This document shows positions 44,193-52,717 of a stretch of 64,000 nucleotides of DNA, one piece after another. The notes under the pieces are model-generated. The model worked only from the letters and a program-made list of their open reading frames with translations, ran no database searches and was not told the origin of the DNA. Origin of the DNA: Bifidobacterium mizhiense (GTDB lineage: Bacteria > Actinomycetota > Actinomycetes > Actinomycetales > Bifidobacteriaceae); NCBI RefSeq assembly GCF_020884755.1, contig NZ_BPWE01000004.1:124001-188000 (forward strand), given 5' to 3'. Every line of letters begins with the position of its first letter. The stretch's first letter is position 1. The position numbers were made by a program, and so were the translations under genes.

Positions 44193-44753
44193 TCAGTCCT
44201 CCAGATCCTGGGGGCCCAGAATGCCAAGCAAACGGGCCTGATGGGTTCCCCAGTCGGTCAATGGCCGCTCGGAGCCCAGCACGACCATAGTGGCCGGCGG
44301 CAGTCCAAGATTGAGCAGGTCCAAAAGGTCAGGATCGGAGTTGTCCTCGGCCAGCCACTGTGAGCAGATAGACACGGTGGGCTCATGCCCTAGGATGAGG
44401 ACCCGGCGGTCACGGTCCTCAGTCTGCGCCAGCTGGTCGAAGACCGCCTGCATGCCGGACTCATAGAGGGATTCCCGGTAATCGACCCGGGGTCCGTCGC
44501 CCAGGGGTTTGAGCATGCCGTCCAGGGTCTGACGGGCCCGGGGCGCACCCGAGCAGATGATACGGTCGGGCACCAGGCCCAAAGCGGTCAATCCACGGCC
44601 CATGATCCGGGCCTGTTTCTGGCCACGGTCGGTCAGCTGGCGGCTGCGATCGCCCTGTGACCCCTGGCGTTCCGTCTTGGCATGACGCATGAGCATGAGG
44701 GTTCGGCTGCACCTGCGCAGTTCCTCGGCCTTCAGACCTTTTCGCAAACCCAT
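44193..44753 (-). CDS. sixA: Phosphohistidine phosphatase SixA family protein
   Basis: A 186-residue histidine phosphatase. LMLMRHAKTE has the catalytic His24, SGAPRARQTL is the usual second strand motif, and LILGHEPTVS holds the second His. SixA in E. coli removes phosphate from phospho-His of ArcB or the nitrogen PTS; the target here is unknown. It lies 81 bases after trmI on the same strand. The ATG has a GGAAAG-type site before it. Confidence 0.88.
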   Translation of the reverse strand: MGLRKGLKAEELRRCSRTLMLMRHAKTERQGSQGDRSRQLTDRGQKQARIMGRGLTALGLVPDRIICSGAPRARQTLDGMLKPLGDGPRVDYRESLYESGMQAVFDQLAQTEDRDRRVLILGHEPTVSICSQWLAEDNSDPDLLDLLNLGLPPATMVVLGSERPLTDWGTHQARLLGILGPQDLED

Positions 44754-44834
44754 GCCATGCTTCCTTTCCCGAAGTTCCTATCAGGCGTCTTTTCCATTAT
44801 GACAGAGCCGGGTGAAAGTGAGGGTCATGGGCGA

Positions 44835-45968
44835 TCAGCCTTCTTGCTCCTTGCCGTCTTCCAGAGTGCGCACCTGATGGTCCAGATCACGCAACACCTT
44901 GCGTAGCTTGCGATCGGAGACCCGGCGCAACTCCAAATCCTCGAGGTCCTCCAGGTCTTCCTTTTCGCGCTCGCGATTTGAGCCGCTGATCTTGGCGGGC
45001 CGCCGGCCCTGATCCACATCGGTCTGGTAGTCCTTGGTAGCCCGGATATGCTTGCGCAGAGCCTGTTGGCCGGGAGCCATGGCCCTGCTGGTCAAGAGGA
45101 AGCCGGTGTGCCCTATCATCTCATGCTCGGGTCGGACCGCCAGACCGTCGGCCTTCCAGGAACGCTCCAGGCTCTCCATGATCTCGGGTTCGGTCCACCG
45201 ACCGTCGGCACGTAGGGCCTCGGCCAGTCGGCTGAGCTGGGTGGTGGTGGTCACGTAGGCGGTCAGCACGCCGCCGGGGGCCATGACCCGGTAGGCCTGA
45301 TCCAAACGGTTCCACGGGTCCAGCATGTCCAGAACAATACGGTCGAATTCGTCCTCGGGCAGATCGCCCGCAACGGTGTCGAAATCGCCGGTACGCAGGT
45401 CCCACTGGGCAGGGCGCTGCCCAAAGAATACGGTGGCGTTGCCCATGGCCACCCTGGCGAACTCCTCCCGCCGCTCGATGCTGGTCAGTTTTCCTTCGGT
45501 GCCGATGGCATCCAGAAGCCCCAGGCTCATGGCCCCTGAACCGGCTCCCGACTCCAGAACCCTCATGCCGGGACGGATGTCGCCCAGAAGGATGACCCGG
45601 GCCACATCCTTGGGGTACATGATCTGGGCGCCGCGCGGCATGGAGAGAATATAGTCCTCAAGCCGTGGACGCATGACGGTAAAGGCCCATCCTCCGATGC
45701 CTCGCGAGGACTTCCAGGGCTTGGCTCTGTCATGCTCACCTGTGTCGGTGTCGGCATCCTGCTTGTGACGCATCTGCCGCCACTTGTCGGCCGAGATGGT
45801 CACCACCACGGACCCCTCGGGCAGACCGATCATGGCCTCGTGCGGCAGGAGACCGTGGTCGGTCTGGGTCAGGCCACCAGGTTCCAGCATGACCGTCAGC
45901 TTGCGGCCACGCCGGTCGGTCAGCTGGACCCGCTCCCCTGCGCTCAGCGGTCCTCGCCTTGGGCTCAT
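44835..45968 (-). CDS. trmI: tRNA (adenine-58-N1) methyltransferase TrmI
   Basis: Methylates A58 in the T-loop of tRNA using SAM. The 377-residue protein has an N-terminal beta domain (residues 1-100). Next come YPKDVARVILLGDI, the SAM site VLESGAGSGAMSLGL, LTSIERREEFA, the active-site motif DMLDPW and a C-terminal YVTTTTQLSRL. A charged tail of about 90 residues, with an acidic LEDLEDLE-type repeat, is extra compared with other TrmI proteins. It follows the ABC exporter genes after six bases, so they share a transcript. Confidence 0.92.
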   Translation of the reverse strand: MSPRRGPLSAGERVQLTDRRGRKLTVMLEPGGLTQTDHGLLPHEAMIGLPEGSVVVTISADKWRQMRHKQDADTDTGEHDRAKPWKSSRGIGGWAFTVMRPRLEDYILSMPRGAQIMYPKDVARVILLGDIRPGMRVLESGAGSGAMSLGLLDAIGTEGKLTSIERREEFARVAMGNATVFFGQRPAQWDLRTGDFDTVAGDLPEDEFDRIVLDMLDPWNRLDQAYRVMAPGGVLTAYVTTTTQLSRLAEALRADGRWTEPEIMESLERSWKADGLAVRPEHEMIGHTGFLLTSRAMAPGQQALRKHIRATKDYQTDVDQGRRPAKISGSNREREKEDLEDLEDLELRRVSDRKLRKVLRDLDHQVRTLEDGKEQEG

Positions 45969-45974
45969 GCCTTC

Positions 45975-47921
45975 TCAGTCCTCCTCGCCCTTGGTGAACT
46001 GGGAGTTGTAGAGGGAGGCATAGGCGCCGCCGCGCTCCAGCAGCTGGTCGTGGGTGCCCTGCTCGACCACCGAGCCGTGGTTGACCACCAGGATCAGATC
46101 GGCATCGCGGATGGTGGACAGCCTATGGGCGATGACGAAGGAGGTCCTGCCCTTGCGCAGGGTGTTCATGGCCTGCTGGACCAGCAGTTCGGTCCTGGTA
46201 TCCACCGAGGATGTGGCCTCGTCCAGGATCAGGATGTCCGGGTCGGACAGGAAGGCCCGGCAGATGGTCATCAGCTGGCGTTCGCCCTGGCTGAGCTCGC
46301 TGCTGTCCTCGTTGAGGACGGTGTCGTAGCCCTGGGGCAGCTTGCGGATGAACTCGTCCACGTGGGTGGCCTTGGCGCCATCGATCATGGTCTGCTCGGG
46401 GATGGTCTGCCCCTCGTCCAGCCCGTAGAGCAGGTTGTCGCGGACGGTGCCGTCAAAGAGCCAGGTGTCCTGCAGGACCATGCCGAAGTGGCTGCGCAGG
46501 TCGTGGCGGGTCACCCTGGAGGTGTCCACGCCGTCGATGGTGATGCGTCCGCCCTGGATCTCGTAGAAACGCATGAGGAGGTTGACCAGGGTTGTCTTGC
46601 CCGCCCCGGTGGGCCCGACGATGGCGATGGTCTGCCCGGGCTTGGCCTCGATGGACAGGTCCTTGATCAGCGGCTCGGCCGGATCGTAGGAGAAGCGGAC
46701 GTGGTCGAAGCGGACATGGCCCTCGACCTTGCCTCCGGTCTCCTGACCCAGATGGTCGGGATGCTCGATGTCCGGGACCTCTTCGGCCTCGTCCAGGAAG
46801 TCGAAGACCCTGCGGCAGGAGGCCAGGGAGGACTGGAGCATGGTGCCCATGGAGGCCAGCTGACCGATGGGCTGGGAGGCCTGACGGGTGTACTGGGTGA
46901 AGGCCTGCAGACCGCCCAGGCTCATGCTGCCGTTGAGCACGTGTACGCCGCCGATGATGACCACGATCACGAAGCTCAGGTTGCCGAAGAAGGTTGACAT
47001 GGGCGTGACCAGAGCGGAGAAGAAGGAGGCCTTGAAGCTGGCCTGGTAGAGCTCCTGGTTGCGCTCCTCGAACTCTTCCTCGGCCTTGCGCTGGTGGCCG
47101 AAGGCCCGGACCACCATGTGGCCGGAGAACATTTCCTCCACGTGGCTGTTGACCTGGCCGGTGCGGATCCACTGCCGGGTGAACTGCGGCTGGGTCTTCT
47201 TGAGGATGATGCCCGCGCACAGGGCCATGACCGGGATGATGATGAAGGCGATCAGGGTCAGCAGGGGCGAGATGGTCAGCATCATGATGAAGGCGCCGAT
47301 GATGGAGAAGACCGAGAAGAGCAGCTCGCCCAGGATCTGCTGCAGGGTGCCCGAGATGTTGTCGATGTCGTTGGTGGTCCGGCTCATGACCTCGCCGCGC
47401 GGGGTCCGGTCGAAGTACTGCAGGGGCAGCCGGTCCAGCTTGTCCTCGATCTGCCTGCGCATGGTATAGACCGCGTCGGAGACCAACCGGGTCATCAGGA
47501 AGTTCTGCACCAGCCTGACCAGGATGGAGATCAGGTAGATGCCGATGACGAACATGAGGATGGTGCCGAAGCGTCCCCAGTCGATGCCCACGCCAACCTG
47601 GACGTTCATGGAGTCGATCATCCGGGCGAACTTGTCCTGGCCGCGGGATTGCAGGTAGGTGACCACAGCCTGCTTGGGGGTGCCGGGCTTGGCGCCCATC
47701 TTGACCAGCATGGATCCCAGCAGCCCCTCGAAGAGGACGTTGGTGGCCTCGCCCATGACCTTGGGTCCGATGACGATCATGGCCACGGCGATCATGCCGG
47801 AGAGGACCATGACGATGACCCTCCAGGGGCTGGCCAGCAGATAGTGGACCAGCCGGCCCACGGTGTGACGGCGGCCGCCCACGGCCTGCGAGTCTGTATT
47901 TACGCTCAAGTTCTTAGCCAT
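45975..47921 (-). CDS. ABC exporter half-transporter, catalytically complete subunit
   Basis: A 648-residue half-transporter: a membrane domain of six helices (about residues 25-370) and an ATPase domain with GPTGAGKTT, LSQGERQ, LDEATSSVD and AHRLSTI. The catalytic Glu and switch His are present. The ATG follows directly on the stop of the upstream exporter gene (TAG-ATG). With that gene, whose site is degenerate, it forms a heterodimeric exporter of the TM287/288 or BmrCD type. Such pumps export drugs or lipophilic compounds; the substrate here is unknown. Confidence 0.92.
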   Translation of the reverse strand: MAKNLSVNTDSQAVGGRRHTVGRLVHYLLASPWRVIVMVLSGMIAVAMIVIGPKVMGEATNVLFEGLLGSMLVKMGAKPGTPKQAVVTYLQSRGQDKFARMIDSMNVQVGVGIDWGRFGTILMFVIGIYLISILVRLVQNFLMTRLVSDAVYTMRRQIEDKLDRLPLQYFDRTPRGEVMSRTTNDIDNISGTLQQILGELLFSVFSIIGAFIMMLTISPLLTLIAFIIIPVMALCAGIILKKTQPQFTRQWIRTGQVNSHVEEMFSGHMVVRAFGHQRKAEEEFEERNQELYQASFKASFFSALVTPMSTFFGNLSFVIVVIIGGVHVLNGSMSLGGLQAFTQYTRQASQPIGQLASMGTMLQSSLASCRRVFDFLDEAEEVPDIEHPDHLGQETGGKVEGHVRFDHVRFSYDPAEPLIKDLSIEAKPGQTIAIVGPTGAGKTTLVNLLMRFYEIQGGRITIDGVDTSRVTRHDLRSHFGMVLQDTWLFDGTVRDNLLYGLDEGQTIPEQTMIDGAKATHVDEFIRKLPQGYDTVLNEDSSELSQGERQLMTICRAFLSDPDILILDEATSSVDTRTELLVQQAMNTLRKGRTSFVIAHRLSTIRDADLILVVNHGSVVEQGTHDQLLERGGAYASLYNSQFTKGEED

Positions 47922-49685
47922 CTACTCGGCCCTCCCCTCGTCAATGCTGAGCTCTTCCACGTCGGGACCCTGCCCGCCCTGGGACTGGACAATTTCCTGG
48001 TAGGTTGGGCAGTCCTCCATAAGCTGGTCGTGGGTACCCCGGCCGACGATGCGGCCTCGATCCAGGACCAGAATCTGGTCGGCCTGGCGTATGGACGCCG
48101 CCCTCTGGGCCACCACGATCTGGGTGGCCTGGCGAGTAACCGGCACCAGGGCCTCGTGCAGGGCCCGGTCGGTGGTCATATCCAAGGCAGAGAAAGAGTC
48201 GTCGAAGGTGTAGATGCGGGGGTTGCGCAGGATGGCCCTGGCCATGCAGAGCCGCTGCTTCTGCCCGCCAGAGAAGTTGGTGCCGCCCTCAGCCACGCGA
48301 GCGTCCAAGCCCTCGGGGATCTCACGGACGAAGTCCTCGGCCTGGGCGATGCGCAGGGCTTCCCAGATGCGGTCGTCGTCAGCGTCTGGGTCCCCGTACT
48401 GCATGTTGTCACGGATGGTGCCGGTGAAGAGGGTGGCCTTCTGCGGGACCGGCCCGAAGATCAGGGCCAGCTGGTCGGGGTCGTACTCACGCACGTCGTG
48501 CCCATCCACCAGGACCTGGCCGTCGGTGACGTCGAACATGCGGTTGGCCAGTCGAATGATGGTGGACTTGCCGGATCCCGTGGCCCCGATGATGGCAGTG
48601 GTCGTTCCCGGCCGGGCAGTGAAGGAGATGTCAGAAAGAACCGGGTCCTGGGCGCCCGGGTAGCTGAAGTCCACGTGCTTGAACTCCAAGAGCCCCTGGG
48701 GATGCTCGTTGCGGTAGGGGTGCTCGGGTGCGGCGATCTCGCTGGTGGCCTCCAGGACCTCGTTGATCCTTCGGGCGGCCACAGCGGCCCTGGGCAGCAT
48801 GACCGACATCATGGCGGCCATCATCAGGCCCGACAGGATGATCATCAGGTACTGGATGAAGGCCTGCAGGGCACCAATCTGCATGGCTCCGGAGTCGATA
48901 CGGCGGCCGCCGAACCACATGATGGCCACGTTGGACATGTTCAGCAGGAACCACATGAGCGGCACCATCATGCTCATCAGCCGGCCGGTGGAGATCAGGA
49001 CGCCGTAGACGTCGCGGTTGGCCTTGTCGAAGCGGGCGGCTTCGGTCTTCTCACGGACGAAGGCGCGGATGACCCGCACGCCGGAGATCTGCTCGCGGAC
49101 CAGGCGGTTGACGGAGTCCAGCATGTTCTGCAGGCGGGTGAACAGGGGTCCCATCCTGCCCATGAGCACCAGGGCCACCAGGAGAATCAGGGGGACGATG
49201 ACCGCCAGGGACCAGGTCAGTGGGCCGTCCTGGCGCAGGGCCAGAATCAGTCCGCCGATCAGCATGACCGGTGCCTGCAGGATGATCATCAGGGTCTGCA
49301 TGGTGGTCATCTGCATCTGCTGGACGTCGTTGGTGGTGCGGGTGATCAGGGAACCGGCCGAGAAGCGCTCGATCTCGTTGAGGCTGAAGCCCTCCACCGA
49401 GGCGAACAGGTCCCTGCGCAGCTCGTAGCCCATCCTCATGGCCAGCCTTGTGGCGCAGTAGACGGCGACTATGTTGGCCACGATCTGGATGGCGGTGATC
49501 CCCATCATCTGCCAGCCGATCCGGTAGATGGCATCCTGGTCGCCTACGGCCACGCCCTTGTCGATGATGTCCGCCTGCAGGTTGGGCAGGTAGAGGTTCA
49601 AGGCCGTCTGCGCCACCTGAAAGAGCACCAGAACGGCCACCTGGAGCCAGTAAGGCCGCAGGTAGCGAGTCCATATCTTGATCAC
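47922..49685 (-). CDS. ABC exporter half-transporter with degenerate ATP site
   Basis: A 587-residue partner of the next gene. Six membrane helices (about residues 10-310) are followed by an ATPase domain with GATGSGKST and FSGGQKQR. Its Walker B reads TFDDSFSALD, so the catalytic Glu is Asp, and the switch motif is VAQRAAS, with Gln for His. These are the marks of the non-hydrolysing site of asymmetric exporters. The start is GTG 49685 with GAAGGA seven bases before it; GTG 49700 and an ATG at 49742 lie upstream without a better site. Confidence 0.92.
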   Translation of the reverse strand: MIKIWTRYLRPYWLQVAVLVLFQVAQTALNLYLPNLQADIIDKGVAVGDQDAIYRIGWQMMGITAIQIVANIVAVYCATRLAMRMGYELRRDLFASVEGFSLNEIERFSAGSLITRTTNDVQQMQMTTMQTLMIILQAPVMLIGGLILALRQDGPLTWSLAVIVPLILLVALVLMGRMGPLFTRLQNMLDSVNRLVREQISGVRVIRAFVREKTEAARFDKANRDVYGVLISTGRLMSMMVPLMWFLLNMSNVAIMWFGGRRIDSGAMQIGALQAFIQYLMIILSGLMMAAMMSVMLPRAAVAARRINEVLEATSEIAAPEHPYRNEHPQGLLEFKHVDFSYPGAQDPVLSDISFTARPGTTTAIIGATGSGKSTIIRLANRMFDVTDGQVLVDGHDVREYDPDQLALIFGPVPQKATLFTGTIRDNMQYGDPDADDDRIWEALRIAQAEDFVREIPEGLDARVAEGGTNFSGGQKQRLCMARAILRNPRIYTFDDSFSALDMTTDRALHEALVPVTRQATQIVVAQRAASIRQADQILVLDRGRIVGRGTHDQLMEDCPTYQEIVQSQGGQGPDVEELSIDEGRAE

Positions 49686-49744
49686 GTCAACATCCTTCAC
49701 GCATACAGGTCTGCCACGGTCCCCGGGCAGACAAACCACCACAG

Positions 49745-49750
49745 TCTATA
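49745..49750 (-). promoter_or_regulatory. Possible -10 box before the ABC exporter operon
   Basis: The minus strand reads TATAGA, four of six to the -10 consensus, 60 bases before the GTG start. No -35 box was found. The 143-base gap to the upstream ATPase gene is the only room for a promoter. Confidence 0.3.
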
Positions 49751-49828
49751 CCCGCACCTTGGAGAACGAATCTGCTATTCCTTGAGCTGATACGGGCGTG
49801 TCAGAACGTGGTCAGCAGGCAGTGGCAT

Positions 49829-50668
49829 TCAGACGGCGAAGGCACCCCAGCGTCCGTCACGGTGGACCACGGTCAGGTCGAGACCGAAGAGCTCGCTCAG
49901 GCGCGGACCGGTCAGTCCGCCCTCCAAGGGGCCCTGGTAGACGATGGTGCCCGGATCCGGGTCACCGGTGTCTGCAGTATCGGCAGGACGCCGGCCCATC
50001 ATGGCTATCCGGTTGAAGCCCAGAGGGATCTCCTCAAGTCGATGGGTGACGAGGATGACCGTGCGGTCCTTGTCTTCACGGCCAATGTCGCTCAAGGCTC
50101 TGAGCACCAGCTCACGGCCGCCCAGGTCCAGCCCGGTGGTCGGCTCGTCCAGGATCAACAGGTCGGGATTGGCCATCAGCGCCCGGCATATCAGCACACG
50201 GCCGCGCTCCCCCTCGGAGAGCCGGTACATGCGCTTGCCCTTGAGGTAGGCGATGCCGAACCGGTCCATCAGGGCCAGGGTGGCCTCCTCCTGCTCGGGC
50301 GTGAAGGTCTCCCTCCAACGGCCGGTGGTGTCGCTGAAGGCGGTCAGCACCACATCGTAGGGATCCTCCTGAGGGCTGATGGTCTTGGCCAGACCGGCCG
50401 AGGCCAGTCCTATCCGATGCCGGTATGAGAAGACGTTCACCTTGCCCAGCCGGTTGCCAAGGATTTCCACGCTGCCGGTGCTGGGGAAGCCTCGGGTGCT
50501 CATCATGGCGACCATGGTGGATTTGCCCACGCCGTTGGGTCCGAAGAGGACCCACTTCTGCCCCTGGCCCACTTCAAGGTTGACATCGTCCAGTATGACC
50601 CGGCCCTGACGGCGGAATCCCACGTGCTGCATGCGCACGGCCTGCTGTTCTGCCACGCTTTCGCTCAT
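49829..50668 (-). CDS. ABC transporter ATP-binding protein (ModF/iron-type single domain)
   Basis: A 279-residue stand-alone ATPase with GPNGVGKST, LSEGERGR (Glu in the signature), [11 protein letters not shown] and VTHRLEEIP. The sequence resembles ATPases of the YlmA/ModF group, which often have no visible permease. No permease gene is next to it. ATG 50668 lies two bases after the upstream small membrane protein gene, so the two are coupled; that protein could be its membrane partner, which is only a guess. Confidence 0.85.
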   Translation of the reverse strand: MSESVAEQQAVRMQHVGFRRQGRVILDDVNLEVGQGQKWVLFGPNGVGKSTMVAMMSTRGFPSTGSVEILGNRLGKVNVFSYRHRIGLASAGLAKTISPQEDPYDVVLTAFSDTTGRWRETFTPEQEEATLALMDRFGIAYLKGKRMYRLSEGERGRVLICRALMANPDLLILDEPTTGLDLGGRELVLRALSDIGREDKDRTVILVTHRLEEIPLGFNRIAMMGRRPADTADTGDPDPGTIVYQGPLEGGLTGPRLSELFGLDLTVVHRDGRWGAFAV

Positions 50669-50670
50669 GA

Positions 50671-51123
50671 TTACAGGGCCGTTCCGTAGGAGTCCAGACG
50701 GGGATTGTCCCGATTGCCGCCCACCAGGAAGAGTCCCAGTACGCCCAGGCAGAAGACCGCCGCGATGGCGATGGTGGCCCAGATGGGAACGTGGGGCAGC
50801 CACATGCAGACCAGGAAGGCCAGGCCGGAGCAGATGATCAGGGCCCAGACCAGGATTCGCAGCCATTGACGCACGCCGCTGGGAGCCCTCAGCAGACGGG
50901 GGTTGCGGTCATTGGGGTCCACGGAGTCCTTCTGCACCAGGTCATCGGTGTGCCCGGTGGGCTTCCACTCGGCGCCCTGGCCAGCCTCCAGCCGACGGGA
51001 GCGCTCCTGCAAGGCCCGTTCATCCATCACTCCGGCCCTGCCCTTGGCCGTCATCCTCCGGTCATCGTTGCCGCCACGGCGGCTCCGCTTGGCCTGCGCC
51101 CTACGTTCAGCGCGGTTGGTCAT
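50671..51123 (-). CDS. Small membrane protein with charged N-terminal half
   Basis: A 150-residue protein. Residues 1-80 are strongly charged with many Arg (AERRAQAKRSRRGG), and two membrane helices follow (about 87-109 and 113-135). The ATG has GGAGG upstream. It is directly followed by an ABC ATPase gene. I do not recognise the family; similar short proteins are common in actinobacterial genomes without known function. Confidence 0.75.
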   Translation of the reverse strand: MTNRAERRAQAKRSRRGGNDDRRMTAKGRAGVMDERALQERSRRLEAGQGAEWKPTGHTDDLVQKDSVDPNDRNPRLLRAPSGVRQWLRILVWALIICSGLAFLVCMWLPHVPIWATIAIAAVFCLGVLGLFLVGGNRDNPRLDSYGTAL

Positions 51124-51168
51124 ATCCCACTGCCTCCATCCCTTCGATCGGCACCATACCTTTTCATA

Positions 51169-52716
51169 TTAGCGTGGGCGCCGGTCGGCCGCGGGCAGGG
51201 TCATGGCGCGCGCATCGGCCCGAATAGGAGCAGGCAGCTCAGTGGCGCCTGTCAGATACCGGTCCACGGCCGCAGCGCAGGAACGGCCCTCGGCCAGGGC
51301 CCAGACCACCAGGGACTGACCGCGTCCGGCATCACCGCAGACGAAGATGCCGTCACGTTCGGTGGCGTAGTCGGCATCCCGGGCCACGTTGCCGCGTCCG
51401 TCCAGCCCTACGCCGGTCTGTCCGGTCAGGGTGGCCGTCTCCGGATGGGCAAAACCGATGCTGATCAGCACCAGGTCGGCAGGCAGAACCCGTTCGGTGT
51501 CGGGGTGGGGAATGATTCGGTCCTGATCGTCACGACTGACATCCACCACGCGAACGCCGCGCACCCGTCCCTCATGGTCCCGGTCGAAGCCGGTGGGGGC
51601 GCTGGTCTGGTCCAGGTTGATCCGGTCATCGGAACCGTCGCCCAGGTATTCCAGGCTGTCCACCGCGTACTCGTAGTGACCGCCCTCCTCCATGGAAGAG
51701 GTGGGATTGTAGAGCCGGGCGTAGGTCGGCCAGGGCCGGTTATCGGGCCTGGACGAGGGCTCTTTGGGCCGGATCTGCAGGACGGTGACCGACTTGGCGC
51801 CCTCTCGCAGGGCCGTGCCCAGGCAGTCGGACCCGGTGTCGCCGCCACCGATGATGATGACGTCCTTGCCGGCTGCATCGATGTTGTTGATGGGCTCGCG
51901 TCCCATGAGTTTGCGGGTGGGGTCGGGCAGGAAGTCCATGGCGTAGTGGATGCCCTTGAGCTCCCGTCCAGGCAGGTCCACCCGCCGGGGTTCGGTGGAA
52001 CCGATGGCCACCACCAGGGCGTCGTAACGGGCCCGTAGCTGATCCCAGCCCAGGTCTCGGCCGATTTCGACGCCAGTGCGGAATCGGGTCCCCTCGGCCT
52101 CCATTTGCTCCAGCCGACGGTCCAGCAGGGACTTCTCCAGCTTGAAGGCGGGGATGCCGTAGCGCAGGAGTCCGCCTATGGCATCGGCACGCTCATAGAC
52201 CACCACCGTGTGTCCGGCCCGGGTCAGCTGCTGGGCGCAGGCCAGACCTGCGGGACCCGACCCGGCCACGGCCACGGTCATGTCGGTAAGCCGCTGCGGC
52301 GGTCTGGGCTTGACCAGACCCAGGGACCAGGCCTGGTCGATGATGGTCTGCTCGTCCAGCTTGATGGTGGTGGCCGGCTGATGGATGGAGAGCACACAGG
52401 AGGACTCGCAGGGAGCCGGGCAGATCCGTCCGGTGAACTCCGGGAAGTTGTTGGTCAGGCTCAGCCGCTCGTAAGCCTCCTCCCAGCGACCCCGGGACAG
52501 CAGGTCGTTGAACTCGGGGATCAGGTTGCCCAGGGGGCAGCCGGTCATGCAGAAGGGGGTGCCGCAGTCCATGCAGCGGGCGGCCTGCTCGGCGGTCCAG
52601 GGCCCGGGGCCAGTGGTCTGGTGCACGTCGCGCCAGTCCTTCAGGCGTTCAGCGACCGGGCGCTCGGCGAGCTCGTGCCGGGTGCGTACCTTGAGGAATC
52701 CCTTGGGGTCGACCAT
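51169..52716 (-). CDS. gltD: Glutamate synthase small subunit
   Basis: Supplies electrons from NADPH to GltB. The 515-residue protein has an N-terminal Fe-S domain with CMDCGTPFCMTGC (Cys48, 51, 56, 60) and a second Cys set CPAPCESSC. An FAD domain (AGSGPAGLACAQQL) and an NADPH domain (IIGGGDTGSDCLG) follow. The FAD end is FVCGDAGRGQSLVVWA. The start lies one base after the gltB stop, so the two are co-translated. Its TAA stop is 45 bases before the next gene's start codon. Confidence 0.95.
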   Translation of the reverse strand: MVDPKGFLKVRTRHELAERPVAERLKDWRDVHQTTGPGPWTAEQAARCMDCGTPFCMTGCPLGNLIPEFNDLLSRGRWEEAYERLSLTNNFPEFTGRICPAPCESSCVLSIHQPATTIKLDEQTIIDQAWSLGLVKPRPPQRLTDMTVAVAGSGPAGLACAQQLTRAGHTVVVYERADAIGGLLRYGIPAFKLEKSLLDRRLEQMEAEGTRFRTGVEIGRDLGWDQLRARYDALVVAIGSTEPRRVDLPGRELKGIHYAMDFLPDPTRKLMGREPINNIDAAGKDVIIIGGGDTGSDCLGTALREGAKSVTVLQIRPKEPSSRPDNRPWPTYARLYNPTSSMEEGGHYEYAVDSLEYLGDGSDDRINLDQTSAPTGFDRDHEGRVRGVRVVDVSRDDQDRIIPHPDTERVLPADLVLISIGFAHPETATLTGQTGVGLDGRGNVARDADYATERDGIFVCGDAGRGQSLVVWALAEGRSCAAAVDRYLTGATELPAPIRADARAMTLPAADRRPR

Positions 52717-52717
52717 A

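Noticed and set aside
47094..49790. Very long plus-strand open frame (898 codons) opposite the ABC exporter genes
   Set aside because: It is the complement of two clear ABC exporter genes. Its product is rich in His, Gly, Asp and Gln, has no domain and no ribosome site. High GC and third-position bias produce such frames.
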